A DNA stretch of 36,974 nt, taken from positions 1-36,974 of the forward strand of contig JAIRQX010000095.1 in the NCBI GenBank assembly GCA_031256375.1. Direction: 5' to 3'. The position numbers and the translations under genes were made by a program. This document shows, one piece after another, positions 25,211-35,848 of this stretch. The DNA comes from Deferribacteraceae bacterium. GTDB lineage: Bacteria > Chrysiogenota > Deferribacteres > Deferribacterales > JAISNW01. The stretch's first letter is position 1. Each line of letters starts with the position of its first letter. The notes under the pieces were generated by a model. The model did no database searches, was not told where the DNA came from, and saw only the letters and a list, made by a program, of their open reading frames with translations.

Positions 25211-26473
25211 TTATTCTCTGACCGAAATTGATCTGCTGTGGGCGGAAAGCCCTTCTGTCTCCGCAAGGAGTTTTATCATCTCTCCGTGCGCCTTTAAAGA
25301 CGCGCTGTCATAACAGATCAAAGCGGAGCGTTTTATAAAATCGTAAACGCCGAGCGGGGAGAAAAACCGCGCTGTCCCGCCGGTAGGAAGAACGTGATTT
25401 GATCCCGCAAAATAATCCCCGACAGCTTCCGGAGTGTAATGCCCCATGAATATCGCGCCGGCGTTATGAATTAAACGCGCCGTTTCCATAGGAAAGGCCA
25501 CGCACAGTTCAAGATGTTCCGGAGCGATAGCGTCCGACACTTCGCACGCCTCTTTTACATCTTTAACCACCACAATAGCCGCATAGCGGTTCAGCGATTT
25601 TTCCGCCGTATCTTTACGCGGCAGCAGTTTAAGTTGCTTATTCAGTTCGGTTTTAACCCTTTCCGCCATATCATTGGAGGTTACAATTGCAACAGCGGAC
25701 GCCAGTTCGTCATGTTCAGCCTGTGACAGCATATCAGCCGCTACATATGCCGGCGTAGCCGTTTCATCAGCAATTATCAGAATTTCACTCGGACCTGCTA
25801 TCATATCTATATCAACTGTACCAAAAACCATCTTTTTGGCAAGCGCCACATAAATGTTCCCCGGCCCCACAATTTTGTCAGTTTTAGGAACTGTTTGCGT
25901 ACCGTATGCCATTGCGCCCACAGCATGCGCGCCGCCTATAAGAAATACCCTGTCCGCTCCCGCCAATTCAGCCGCCGCCAGAGCCGTATGGTTTACCTTT
26001 CCTTCCGGGGCGGGCGTTACCATTATAATCTCCTTTACCCCAGCCACTTTAGCCGGAATAATGTTCATCAAAACACTTGAAGGGTATGCCGCGCTTCCAC
26101 CGGGTACATATACCCCCACCCTTTCAAGTGGCGTAACCTTCTGCCCAAGCAGAATCCCGTTGTCGTCATAGAGCCAGCTTTTTTCCCGCTGTTTTTCATG
26201 GAACACAGTTATCCGCTCCTTTGCGCACGTCATGGCATATTTTAAATCAGGGGGGAGAGCGTTGAGGGCATTTTTCAGCATATCTTCAGATACTTCAAAT
26301 CCGCCGGCAGGATCAAAACGGTCAAAACGCTTTGTATATTCTAACAGGGCAGAGTCGCCGTTATTTTTAACATTTTCTAATATCTCCAGCACTTTCGGAA
26401 GATATTCTTTCTCAAAATATTCCCCTCTGCGTATAATCTTTTGCAGATTCGGATCGTTTCGGTTTATAATCAT
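25211..26473 (-). CDS. hisD: Histidinol dehydrogenase
   Basis: A 420-residue zinc enzyme for the last two steps of histidine synthesis, oxidising histidinol to histidine with NAD. It has VPGGSAAYPSSVLMN, GPGNIYVALAKK, DMIAGPSEILIIAD, the metal ligands in LSQAEHDE, the catalytic APEHLEL and GHYTPEAVGDYFAGSNHVLPTGG. Length is normal. The start ATG at 26473 faces the DHH gene across a 95-base divergent region. msbA follows after 80 bases but with its own promoter. Confidence 0.97.
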   Translation of the reverse strand: MIINRNDPNLQKIIRRGEYFEKEYLPKVLEILENVKNNGDSALLEYTKRFDRFDPAGGFEVSEDMLKNALNALPPDLKYAMTCAKERITVFHEKQREKSWLYDDNGILLGQKVTPLERVGVYVPGGSAAYPSSVLMNIIPAKVAGVKEIIMVTPAPEGKVNHTALAAAELAGADRVFLIGGAHAVGAMAYGTQTVPKTDKIVGPGNIYVALAKKMVFGTVDIDMIAGPSEILIIADETATPAYVAADMLSQAEHDELASAVAIVTSNDMAERVKTELNKQLKLLPRKDTAEKSLNRYAAIVVVKDVKEACEVSDAIAPEHLELCVAFPMETARLIHNAGAIFMGHYTPEAVGDYFAGSNHVLPTGGTARFFSPLGVYDFIKRSALICYDSASLKAHGEMIKLLAETEGLSAHSRSISVRE

Positions 26474-26568
26474 AATTTTATGTTATACTCATATTTTGTT
26501 ACAATCTATTGTTTTTTTTTGCAGTTCGTTGTAAATTAGAAAAACTATACAATAAAAGGGGTGTATTT

Positions 26569-27495
26569 ATGGAAAATAATAGAAAATACAGACTGGTTAC
26601 GCGCAGCGATTTTGACGGGCTGGTTTGTGCGGTTCTTCTGAAAGAGATAAACCTCATAGAAGACATCCTTTTTGTGCATCCGAAAGATATGCAGGACGGT
26701 ATAATAGAGATAACCTCAAATGATATTACAACAAACCTTCCGTTTGTAGAGGGGGTTCATCTGGCTTTTGATCACCACGAGAGTGAAACTATCCGTATAA
26801 CAAAAAAACATGAAAACCATATTATAGAAAAACATGCGCCTTCCGCCTCCAGAGTGCTTTACAACTACTACGGAGAGGCATCGTTCCCTAATATCTCAAA
26901 AGATATTTTGGAAGCTGTGGATAAAGGGGATTCAGCGCAGTTTAATCTGGAAGAGGTGTTGAACCCAACAGGCTGGAACCTAATAAATTTCATTATGGAC
27001 GCGCGGACTGGTCTCGGACGGTTTAAAGAGTTCCGTATCTCAAACTATCAGCTTATGATGGAGCTTATTGAACACTGCAAAAATATGTCAATAGAGCAGA
27101 TACTGAATTTGCCTGACGTTAAAGAGCGGGTTGATCTTTATTTTCACTACGAGGAAAAATTTAAGGATCAGCTTAAACGCTGTTCCAAACTGATTGATAG
27201 TGTTGTTTTGCTTAATCTGCGCAACGAGGATATAATTTATCCGGGTAACCGGTTTGTTATTTACGCGCTCTATCCGCAGGCAAAAGTCTCCATACATGAA
27301 TTATGGGGAATTAACAGACAAAACACAGTTTTTGCCGTAGGTAAATCTATTTTTGACAGGACATCCAACATAAACATCGGTGAGGTTATGTTACACTATG
27401 GGGGAGGCGGGCACGCAGCCGCGGGAACATGTCAGGTGTCACATGAAAACGCCGAAAAAGTGAAAACAGAATTAATAAACGCGCTGAAGGGCTAA
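26569..27495 (+). CDS. DHH/DHHA1 family phosphoesterase
   Basis: A 308-residue cytoplasmic protein. Motif I is TRSDFDGLVCAVLL (D14, D16), motif III FDHHES (D68, H69, H70), and the DHHA1 substrate-binding end GGGGHAAAGTCQV. The family comprises manganese phosphoesterases such as nanoRNases, pAp and cyclic dinucleotide phosphodiesterases; the exact substrate cannot be read here. The start at 26569 has AAAGGGG upstream; a longer frame to 26509 is unsupported. The stop is 3 bases before the TauE-like gene. Confidence 0.88.
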   Translation: MENNRKYRLVTRSDFDGLVCAVLLKEINLIEDILFVHPKDMQDGIIEITSNDITTNLPFVEGVHLAFDHHESETIRITKKHENHIIEKHAPSASRVLYNYYGEASFPNISKDILEAVDKGDSAQFNLEEVLNPTGWNLINFIMDARTGLGRFKEFRISNYQLMMELIEHCKNMSIEQILNLPDVKERVDLYFHYEEKFKDQLKRCSKLIDSVVLLNLRNEDIIYPGNRFVIYALYPQAKVSIHELWGINRQNTVFAVGKSIFDRTSNINIGEVMLHYGGGGHAAAGTCQVSHENAEKVKTELINALKG

Positions 27496-27498
27496 CAT

Positions 27499-28323
27499 TT
27501 GACTATTGCCGCTATTTTTCTTTGTGGCTGTATTGTCGGTTTTCTGGGCGCTTTTCTGGGAATCGGCGGCGGGGTGATTATAATCCCCTTTCTGACCATA
27601 GTTTTGGGATACCCAATACATGAAGCGATAGCTACTTCACTTGCGGTTGTAGTTGCCAACAGTATTACCACATCATACGCATATCTTAGCGGCAATATGG
27701 TAAACCTGCGATTGGGGTTTGTTATAGCTCTATTCAGCATACTGGGTTCAGTTTTAGGCGGAATTATAGGGCTGAACGCAACAGCGCAGGCGCTTTATCT
27801 GACCATCGGCGCCGCGCAGATGATAACAGCCATATTTATGCTGAAAAAGCGCAATGCGGAAATTTTGTCAGGCGAAGGGGGGGGGTGGCTCTCAGGGGAG
27901 TATTATGACCCCGCAGAAAAAAAGATTATAAGATATACCCCTAAAAGACTGACTTCAGTTTTCGGAGTGGCAGGTGCGGCGGGCGTACTCTCAGGGATGG
28001 TAGGGATAGGAGGCGGAGTATTTCTTGTACCTGCCATGAATATTCTTTCCCGTGTGCCTATAAAAGCTGTTACCACCACAAGCGGACTAATTATGGGCTT
28101 CACTGCCGCCGGCGGCGGAATACTTTATATGCTTCACGGATACACACGGACAAATGTTGTGGCGGTCATGTTTCTCGGTATATTCATAAGTACGCGCATT
28201 GCCGCGAAACATTTTACAAAGGTCAACAGTATAAATATATACCGGGCATTTGTAATCTTTCTGCTGTTCGTTGCGGTACAAATGATATACCGCGGTATTA
28301 TGAGCAACTCCGCAACAAATTAG
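27499..28323 (+). CDS. TauE/SafE family permease
   Basis: A 274-residue membrane protein with about eight helices in two homologous halves, each marked by a glycine signature: GAFLGIGGGVIIIPFL (about 18-33) and SGMVGIGGGVFLVPAM (about 168-183). The family exports sulfite, sulfonates or other organic anions. A charged cytoplasmic loop (about 112-150) joins the halves. The start is TTG with GAAGGG upstream, inside the end of the DHH gene, so the two are probably coupled, although no functional link is known. Confidence 0.88.
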   Translation: MTIAAIFLCGCIVGFLGAFLGIGGGVIIIPFLTIVLGYPIHEAIATSLAVVVANSITTSYAYLSGNMVNLRLGFVIALFSILGSVLGGIIGLNATAQALYLTIGAAQMITAIFMLKKRNAEILSGEGGGWLSGEYYDPAEKKIIRYTPKRLTSVFGVAGAAGVLSGMVGIGGGVFLVPAMNILSRVPIKAVTTTSGLIMGFTAAGGGILYMLHGYTRTNVVAVMFLGIFISTRIAAKHFTKVNSINIYRAFVIFLLFVAVQMIYRGIMSNSATN

Positions 28324-28339
28324 AGTAATTTACAAATGC

Positions 28340-28351
28340 GGAACTGCTATA
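28340..28351 (+). repeat. Solo end of the MITE-like repeat
   Basis: GGAACTGCTATA equals the last 12 bases of the repeat at 17628-17764. No repeat body precedes it. It lies in the gap between the TauE-like gene and the convergent rubrerythrin fusion. Confidence 0.45.
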
Positions 28352-28385
28352 TTAGCGGCAAGTAACAGCCAGCTTTTAAAAATTA

Positions 28386-29555
28386 TTAAAAGTATCTTTT
28401 TAGCAGTCCTTGAAACGCCATACCGTGGCGCGCTTCATCCTTACACATCTCATGCACAGTATCATGTATGGCATCAAGGTTAAGCTGTTTAGCCTTTGTT
28501 GCAAGGTCTTTTTTCCCCTGTGTGGCTCCATGCTCCGCCATAACGCGCATTTCAAGGTTTTTCTTGGTTGATACATCAACAACTTCGCCCAGAAGTTCCG
28601 CAAATTTAGCGGCGTGTTCCGCTTCTTCATAAGCAATTCTTTTATAGGCTTCCGCCACTTCGGGATAACCCTCTCTATCGGCTTGACGGCTCATTGCGAG
28701 ATACATTCCCACTTCGGTACATTCGCCCATAAAGTTTTGACGAAGTCCTTCAATAATTTCAGGGGCTACGTCTTTTGCGACACCGATTCTGTGTTCATCG
28801 GCAAAAACCATGCTTTTGTCGGACTGTTCGTTAAATTTAGATGCGGGAGCTTTGCATTGTGGGCAATGTTCCGGAGCTTCCAAACCCTCGTGTACATAAC
28901 CGCAAATAGAACAGATAAATTTTTTCATTTTCATTTCTCCTTTTGATGTGTTAATTATTTTTATAAAATCAGTTGCGCCATGCTTGCATATAGGGCAAAT
29001 AAAATCATCCGGCAATATATCGCCCTCATGAACGTAACCGCAAATATTGCACCGGTAGCCATTTTTCCGGACAGACTGCGGTTTTGGTTTGATATACTGT
29101 TGGTAATACGAATATGTAACACTTTCAGTTTTGCTGACTGCTTCCCCGTCCTTTATGTTGGCTTTAAACATAGAGTGTGTACCAAAATCTATTATTTCCG
29201 TAACCTCAAAAGACAGGTATGCGTTTGTATATTTTGTAAGATATAAAATGCCGTTTTTGCTTCTCGCAGCGTAATCAAAATCAGCAAACTTGTTAACTGT
29301 TCCGCCGGATTGAAAGCCAAAACGTGTAAATATTTCAAACGGCGTTTCCGTTGTCAAAACCGAAACGTTGAACTTTTTTGATTTATTGATCATTTCATGG
29401 GTATAGTTTTGCTTGTTGACAGTTATAACGCCGACAAGCGGAGAAGTTGTAACCTGTAAAACAGTGTTGATGATACAGCCGCTATCCCTGCCTCCGTCTT
29501 GCGCTGTTAATACATAAAGCCCGTATCCCAGCCTAAATAACACCGTATTATCCAT
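28386..29555 (-). CDS. Flavin reductase-rubredoxin-reverse rubrerythrin fusion
   Basis: A 389-residue single frame with four modules. Residues about 1-150 are a flavin reductase-like FMN domain ([17 protein letters not shown], ending [10 protein letters not shown]). Rubredoxin 1 is at 167-197 ([22 protein letters not shown]); together they form a high-molecular-weight rubredoxin (Hrb). From 210, rubredoxin 2 ([21 protein letters not shown]) precedes a ferritin-like diiron domain (about 255-389; [16 protein letters not shown]), the order of reverse rubrerythrin peroxidases. The whole would pass NAD(P)H electrons through FMN and two rubredoxins to peroxide. A strong internal ribosome binding site and start at 28928 suggest the second half is also made alone (180 residues). 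AAAGGA precedes the outer ATG. Confidence 0.88.
   Translation of the reverse strand: MDNTVLFRLGYGLYVLTAQDGGRDSGCIINTVLQVTTSPLVGVITVNKQNYTHEMINKSKKFNVSVLTTETPFEIFTRFGFQSGGTVNKFADFDYAARSKNGILYLTKYTNAYLSFEVTEIIDFGTHSMFKANIKDGEAVSKTESVTYSYYQQYIKPKPQSVRKNGYRCNICGYVHEGDILPDDFICPICKHGATDFIKIINTSKGEMKMKKFICSICGYVHEGLEAPEHCPQCKAPASKFNEQSDKSMVFADEHRIGVAKDVAPEIIEGLRQNFMGECTEVGMYLAMSRQADREGYPEVAEAYKRIAYEEAEHAAKFAELLGEVVDVSTKKNLEMRVMAEHGATQGKKDLATKAKQLNLDAIHDTVHEMCKDEARHGMAFQGLLKRYF
28926..28944 (-). promoter_or_regulatory. Internal ribosome binding site and start within the fusion
   Basis: On the minus strand AAAAGGAG (28944-28937) lies 8 bases before an in-frame ATG (28928-28926) that begins [15 protein letters not shown], the usual reverse-rubrerythrin N-terminus. 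In the long frame these bases encode the linker K-G-E-M-K-M. Confidence 0.75.
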
Positions 29556-29584
29556 TTTTACACGTCCTTTAAGACAACTTAGAC

Positions 29585-29613
29585 ATTCTATTCCATACTT
29601 GATTTTTTCACAA
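29585..29613 (-). promoter_or_regulatory. Promoter of the rubrerythrin fusion gene
   Basis: On the minus strand TTGTGA (29613-29608), a 17-base spacer and TAGAAT (29590-29585). The -10 hexamer equals that of the rubrerythrin promoter at 2123-2128, but I see no matching palindrome. Confidence 0.55.
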
Positions 29614-29673
29614 GTTAATTTTGATTTAACGGCGCGTCAAGTCAAAAACAGTTAATTTTTATTGGAATTATCC

Positions 29674-29707
29674 CGCGTACCCCAATTTTTAGAATGGAGG
29701 GTACGCG
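29674..29707. terminator. 9-bp inverted repeat between divergent genes
   Basis: CGCGTACCC (29674-29682) and GGGTACGCG (29699-29707) are exact reverse complements around a 16-base AT-rich loop. No T run follows closely on either strand, so it may be a regulatory site or an old element end rather than a terminator. Confidence 0.35.
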
Positions 29708-29720
29708 AAGTACAAAAGAG

Positions 29721-29748
29721 TTGACTTATCAAACTTTTAATATATAAT
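29721..29748 (+). promoter_or_regulatory. Promoter of the MORN-type repeat gene
   Basis: TTGACT (29721-29726), a 16-base spacer and a perfect TATAAT (29743-29748). The start of transcription would fall near 29755, just before the palindrome at 29771. Confidence 0.75.
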
Positions 29749-29770
29749 GATATTTATGCTGTTACTGGCA

Positions 29771-29788
29771 TAGAAAAGCGCTTTTCTA
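29771..29788. promoter_or_regulatory. Perfect 18-bp palindrome, possible operator
   Basis: TAGAAAAGCGCTTTTCTA is fully self-complementary. It lies about 15 bases downstream of the predicted transcription start of the MORN-type gene, where a bound repressor would block the polymerase. Confidence 0.5.
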
Positions 29789-29848
29789 AACTTGGGACAG
29801 CAAATGGAAACCATCAAAGCGAAAACTTGGAACCTCAAAAGAAAGCAG

Positions 29849-30607
29849 ATGAAAAAACTAGTTATACTCATTATTCTTTGTCTATGTGTACACATTGGAA
29901 ATGCACAGGAAAACTGTCAACATAAACTCAGTAACATCGTAAACAAAAATGAGATAATGTATCAGAAGTCAACTAACCTGCCGGTTAATGGTATAGTATG
30001 CTATTATCATCGTAACGGAAAATTACAAGGGGAAGTTTCTCATAGAGATGGCATATGGGATGGGGTTGTTAGGTTTTACTATGAGAATGGAAAGTTATCT
30101 TCTGAAAGTACTTATAAAACTGATATAAAGGATGGAATTGCAAATTATTACTATGAAAATGGGAAGTTACAATATGAATTTCCCTTTGTAAATGATAAAG
30201 TGGAAGGGATTTCAAAAGGTTACTACAAAAACGGGAAATTACAGTATGAAACTCCATATAAAAATGACAAAATGGAAGGAATTTCAAAAGGTTATTATGA
30301 GAGTGGAAAATTGCAATACGAAATTCCCTATAAGAATGATAAGATGGAAGGAATCGGAAAGTTTTACTATGAAAATGGGAAGTTAAATAAAGAATCTACC
30401 TTCAAGAATAACAAAAAAGATGGGTATGAGAGTATATATTCCAAAAATGGACAGCTATGGGGTAGAATATTTTATAAAAACGATGAAGCTGTCAACGGCG
30501 CTTGTAACAATGGTAAAGAGTTTACCTCAACAGATATTCTTTACTGGGGGAATAGGCAAACTGTTTCCTGCGATACTGAGAAAACGCCAAATATAGCTAA
30601 AAAATAA
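29849..30607 (+). CDS. Exported MORN-type (YwqK-like) repeat protein
   Basis: The start is set at ATG 29849, giving a 252-residue product with a signal peptide MKKLVILIILCLCVHIGNAQ; TTG 29792 and ATG 29804 would bury that signal. Residues about 35-215 are seven or so repeats of 24 residues of the form YYENGKLQYExPYKNDKxEG, the MORN_2 pattern seen in YwqK proteins. The middle repeats are nearly identical in DNA with a 72-base period (30218, 30290). The family is annotated as antitoxin-like in databases on thin evidence; surface binding is as likely. The gene is clearly more AT-rich than its neighbours, suggesting transfer, and the ribosome binding site is weak. Confidence 0.8.
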   Translation: MKKLVILIILCLCVHIGNAQENCQHKLSNIVNKNEIMYQKSTNLPVNGIVCYYHRNGKLQGEVSHRDGIWDGVVRFYYENGKLSSESTYKTDIKDGIANYYYENGKLQYEFPFVNDKVEGISKGYYKNGKLQYETPYKNDKMEGISKGYYESGKLQYEIPYKNDKMEGIGKFYYENGKLNKESTFKNNKKDGYESIYSKNGQLWGRIFYKNDEAVNGACNNGKEFTSTDILYWGNRQTVSCDTEKTPNIAKK

Positions 30608-32641
<2,034 letters not shown>

Positions 32642-32716
32642 CAGAAAACCACTGCCGCCACTTAAAAGCGAATAGGATATGTAGAATAATACCAAGTATT
32701 TTTGATAAGCTGATAT

Positions 32717-32827
32717 ATGAAAAAATTACTCATTTTTTTAATTGTCTTGTGTTTTTCACCAACCCTACAGTATATCCAAAATGGAGTTGACGGCTTCTTT
32801 TATTTTATTTCGCTTGTTTTCGGGTAG
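32717..32827 (+). other. Short signal-peptide-like frame, possible gene remnant
   Basis: A 36-codon frame from ATG 32717 encodes MKKLLIFLIVLCFSPTLQ, a plausible signal peptide, then 18 residues ending at a stop inside the antisense of the regulator gene. No ribosome binding site is visible. It may be the start of a lost exported-protein gene, overwritten at its 3' side; it may equally be chance. Confidence 0.2.
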
Positions 32828-33097
32828 TTTTGAAATTCTTTTCACAATAATGTCTAGGTCTTTGTCTGCCAAATAATCCCTTTCATCTTCGCCAAATAGA
32901 TAACCTAGCGGAACGCCCAACACCTCAGACAGCTTGATTAATATGTCAATCCCTATAGAACAGCTTCTTTTTCCGTTCAAAAAACGAGTCAGATTAGGAT
33001 AAGATATTTCAGCCAGTTCCGTTACTTTTAGTCTTGAGAGATTTGATTGTCTTATTGCGCTATTAATACGCTCCCTTATAAGGTTATTCCTATCCAT
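32765..33097 (-). CDS. XRE family helix-turn-helix regulator
   Basis: A 110-residue DNA-binding protein. The lambda-Cro type HTH spans about 15-65: LKVTELAEISYPNLTRFLNG with LSEVLGVPLGYLFGE as the following helices. The C-terminal 40 residues (DLDIIVKRISKLPENKRNKIKEAV) form a short helical dimerisation tail. No ribosome binding site is seen before the ATG. It is divergent from the lipoprotein/beta-barrel operon at 33217, with 119 bases between the starts, so it may control that operon; this is inference. Confidence 0.85.
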   Translation of the reverse strand: MDRNNLIRERINSAIRQSNLSRLKVTELAEISYPNLTRFLNGKRSCSIGIDILIKLSEVLGVPLGYLFGEDERDYLADKDLDIIVKRISKLPENKRNKIKEAVNSILDIL

Positions 33098-33156
33098 GCT
33101 ATTATTTTATCGTATATAAATTCAAGGAAGTATAACCCTAAAGACGTAAAATATAT

Positions 33157-33183
33157 TTGACATTGTGACTATGAGCATATAAA
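33157..33183 (+). promoter_or_regulatory. Possible promoter of the lipoprotein operon
   Basis: TTGACA (33157-33162) and TATAAA (33178-33183) with a short 15-base spacer. A short spacer often marks promoters that need an activator, which would fit the divergent XRE regulator. Confidence 0.45.
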
Positions 33184-33216
33184 CTAAAGTAATCCGTTAA
33201 TATATTGGGGTATTGT

Positions 33217-34896
33217 ATGAAAAAATTAAAGTGTCTATCTTGTGCTTTGCTTATCTTTTCAGTTTTAGTTGGTTGTGGAAGTAGCGTTGATGATGACAAT
33301 AGAGGTACACCGAACAACAACGGTGATGGGCGGCAACACGGCATTGTACCTGTTGAATACCGCGGGCAGTGGGTTTACGTACACAATGCTCAGGAGGTCT
33401 TTTTAGGCGCATACACTAATTTAACTCTTGAGTACACTGATGGAAATATAATCACTGTTAAAAATCAAAATAGCGCTGACAGACACCTTATACGCGCCAA
33501 TTCCTCTGATGTACGGTTACATGGTACAGTTGAAGGGCTTGCTTCCGTTAGCGCGCAATCTTCCGGCAACAGGCTTATGGCTATAGGAGGTATGAATTTA
33601 ATAGCCAGAAACCTAACCGATCCTAATATAAACGGACAGGCAAAAACGGATACTGACGGCAACTATTCCATAGATGATCTGCCCAACGGTTCGTATGAAG
33701 TGATAGTTGATAATAACACAGTTAAAACCGATCTGATAGATTCGGATAACGATCTTGGTATAATTACCGTTATCAATGACAACGGCTGCAATTTTAAATC
33801 TTCCGTTAAAATGGATAATCGTTTTATATACGGCGATTATACAGCATACAACGGCAATGTAATAATTCAGAATATAGGCAGGGCTGAGTGTACCGGGCTT
33901 GAATATACAATAAGCACAACAAATACTTATGTTGATAACTTCACATTTACAAGAACTCCAGGTACGCTTCTCCCAGACAGATCGATAAATATTCCTATAA
34001 AAGTATCATTCAAATATATTGATGAATCTGAAAAATATATACCTTTCATTATTGAAATGCGCGATGTAAGAGGAAGGGTATGGAATGACAGGTTAAGGCT
34101 GAAAGTTTATAGAAGCGGTTTAACGGTAAATTTTGACAGTCAGAGGCAAGTACGTGGGCAGATAATTGTACCCGGGCAGAACGCTGTAAGGATTAACTCA
34201 GCGAAAACGGGTGTAACTTTGCCGGAAATGCCCGGCAAAGAGTACCTGATAGTATTGTCAAACCCCGATGACTTAGCATATGAAACTTACTACTCTGTCG
34301 GCGTAAATACGTCTGCCAACAATCCAAACTCAATAACAGATAATGTTGATAAAGGAAACAACAGAACAGATACCGCCAAGGTATTGAATTTAGGTGGTAA
34401 AACCGACGGGTTTCTTTATAGAGGCGCTATACATACTTTCAAAATAGTAATGGATTCGGGTATATCCCATAAAGCGGTGGATCTCTTCGTAGATAAAATG
34501 GGTGTATTCTATGATACAGTTGGCAACAACGACGGTATTCTTAATAAAGGTGAAACCGCACGTTTCGACATAGGTATACACAACTCCGGTTTGTCAACAG
34601 CTAACAGAGTTTTAACAACATTGTCTGTAACAGATCCATATATAACCATTACAAAGGGTTCTTCAAGTTATTGCTCCAATCCTAACATCGGGGGCGGCAA
34701 AACAGTTGACACCAGTTACTATGGCAGAGATTCAACACATTTCAGTTATTTGAGTAATGGTTCCTCCAACGCTTGTTTTCAAGTGAGCGTTTTAAATACC
34801 GCTCCAGATAATCACATAGCTACTGTAACAGCTACAATGACAGATCAGTTCTACAACGTATGGACAGATACATTTAATATAAGTGTACTCCCATGA
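33217..34896 (+). CDS. Large surface lipoprotein with carboxypeptidase-regulatory-like and CARDB-like domains
   Basis: A 559-residue lipoprotein from ATG 33217 (GGGG upstream). The signal MKKLKCLSCALLIFSVLVGC has lipobox LVGC and is followed by an acidic SSVDDDN stretch. Around 95-175 a carboxypeptidase regulatory-like fold is suggested by VRLHGTVEG and TDTDGNYSIDDLPNGSYEVIVDN. Later parts have Ig-like, CARDB-type strands twice: FIYGDYTAYNGNVIIQNIGR and YDTVGNNDGILNKGETARFD...IGIHNSGL. No protease or adhesin motif is visible. It overlaps the next gene by 4 bases (ATGA), so translation is coupled to the two barrel proteins; a surface complex is likely. Confidence 0.75.
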   Translation: MKKLKCLSCALLIFSVLVGCGSSVDDDNRGTPNNNGDGRQHGIVPVEYRGQWVYVHNAQEVFLGAYTNLTLEYTDGNIITVKNQNSADRHLIRANSSDVRLHGTVEGLASVSAQSSGNRLMAIGGMNLIARNLTDPNINGQAKTDTDGNYSIDDLPNGSYEVIVDNNTVKTDLIDSDNDLGIITVINDNGCNFKSSVKMDNRFIYGDYTAYNGNVIIQNIGRAECTGLEYTISTTNTYVDNFTFTRTPGTLLPDRSINIPIKVSFKYIDESEKYIPFIIEMRDVRGRVWNDRLRLKVYRSGLTVNFDSQRQVRGQIIVPGQNAVRINSAKTGVTLPEMPGKEYLIVLSNPDDLAYETYYSVGVNTSANNPNSITDNVDKGNNRTDTAKVLNLGGKTDGFLYRGAIHTFKIVMDSGISHKAVDLFVDKMGVFYDTVGNNDGILNKGETARFDIGIHNSGLSTANRVLTTLSVTDPYITITKGSSSYCSNPNIGGGKTVDTSYYGRDSTHFSYLSNGSSNACFQVSVLNTAPDNHIATVTATMTDQFYNVWTDTFNISVLP

Positions 34897-35834
34897 GAAA
34901 GACTTTATTAATAACGGTTTTCCTGACTGTGACCACCGCCGTATCTCATGCGGCGGAGTTTCAGTTTTCCGAAGGCGCCGACATCAATATCGGCATCTTA
35001 AAAGGTGACATTGTTCCGTCTTTGACTCTCCCTATTCATTGGGGGCAGTCTTTTTATTCCGTTATGGGTTTACATATTTACAATACATCTGAATCAACGA
35101 CTCTTTCCAGCTTCTCCGAAAGCAGAAACGCCATATTCAGCAGAGAGATTGAGGCTACCCTCTCCCCTATCGGTTACAGAAACTCTGTTTCCTTTTTCAG
35201 TTACTTTTTAAGCCTGAACTATAACTACAGAAACACGGAGCGCAAGGAATTTGGGTATATTCATCTGCCTAATGTTCTGGGCGGCGATTGGGTTTCCCAT
35301 GAAAATAACGTTAATTTTGATATTCACAGCGTATCTCTTTCAGCCGCTATTGTTTACCGCGCGGGAAATCTATATGTAAAGCTCTCTGCGGCAGGTTCAC
35401 CGTGGCATTATATGAACTTAAAGCAGGATACGATGATGAAGCCAATAATCTCAAATGACGCCGATTTAAAAACTTCATCTACCGGAAAAGGGTTAAGTTA
35501 TCAACTTTTGGCGGATACCGGTTATAAATTCAACGAGTATTTGGGTATCAAAGTATATTTAGGGTATGATTTTCTTCCGCTTAAATACGATCTGGAACTT
35601 GCGGATTATGAAGCGGCAACTTCAACTTTTTATTTTGCAAAGGAGCGTATTGATGAGGAAAATATCAAGATCATATACGGCGCGCAGTTGTTCTTTCCCG
35701 CAATCAGCGCCGCTAAATTAAGCCCGACAATAGGCTATGAGATACGCGAAATATATGTAAAATATAAAAATTCTGACAGTAGCTCCGGTAGTATTGAAGG
35801 GGTTATCATAGCCGGATTTACTTATAATTGGTAA
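34893..35834 (+). CDS. Outer-membrane beta-barrel protein
   Basis: A 313-residue protein with a signal peptide (MRKTLLITVFLTVTTAVSHA, cleaved before AEFQF). The mature part alternates Tyr/Phe/Leu with polar residues over some 12 strands (FFSYFLSLNYNYRN, IKVYLGYDFLPLKY, LSPTIGYEIREIYVKY) and ends in FTYNW, the aromatic C-terminus used by the Bam machinery. I recognise no family. It is translationally coupled to the lipoprotein upstream and followed after 14 bases by another barrel. Confidence 0.75.
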   Translation: MRKTLLITVFLTVTTAVSHAAEFQFSEGADINIGILKGDIVPSLTLPIHWGQSFYSVMGLHIYNTSESTTLSSFSESRNAIFSREIEATLSPIGYRNSVSFFSYFLSLNYNYRNTERKEFGYIHLPNVLGGDWVSHENNVNFDIHSVSLSAAIVYRAGNLYVKLSAAGSPWHYMNLKQDTMMKPIISNDADLKTSSTGKGLSYQLLADTGYKFNEYLGIKVYLGYDFLPLKYDLELADYEAATSTFYFAKERIDEENIKIIYGAQLFFPAISAAKLSPTIGYEIREIYVKYKNSDSSSGSIEGVIIAGFTYNW

Positions 35835-35848
35835 CGTGAGGTTGTTTT

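Noticed and set aside
27868-27890. G-run in the TauE-like gene as a possible frameshift
   Set aside because: The frame continues through it into the second intact glycine signature and a normal stop.
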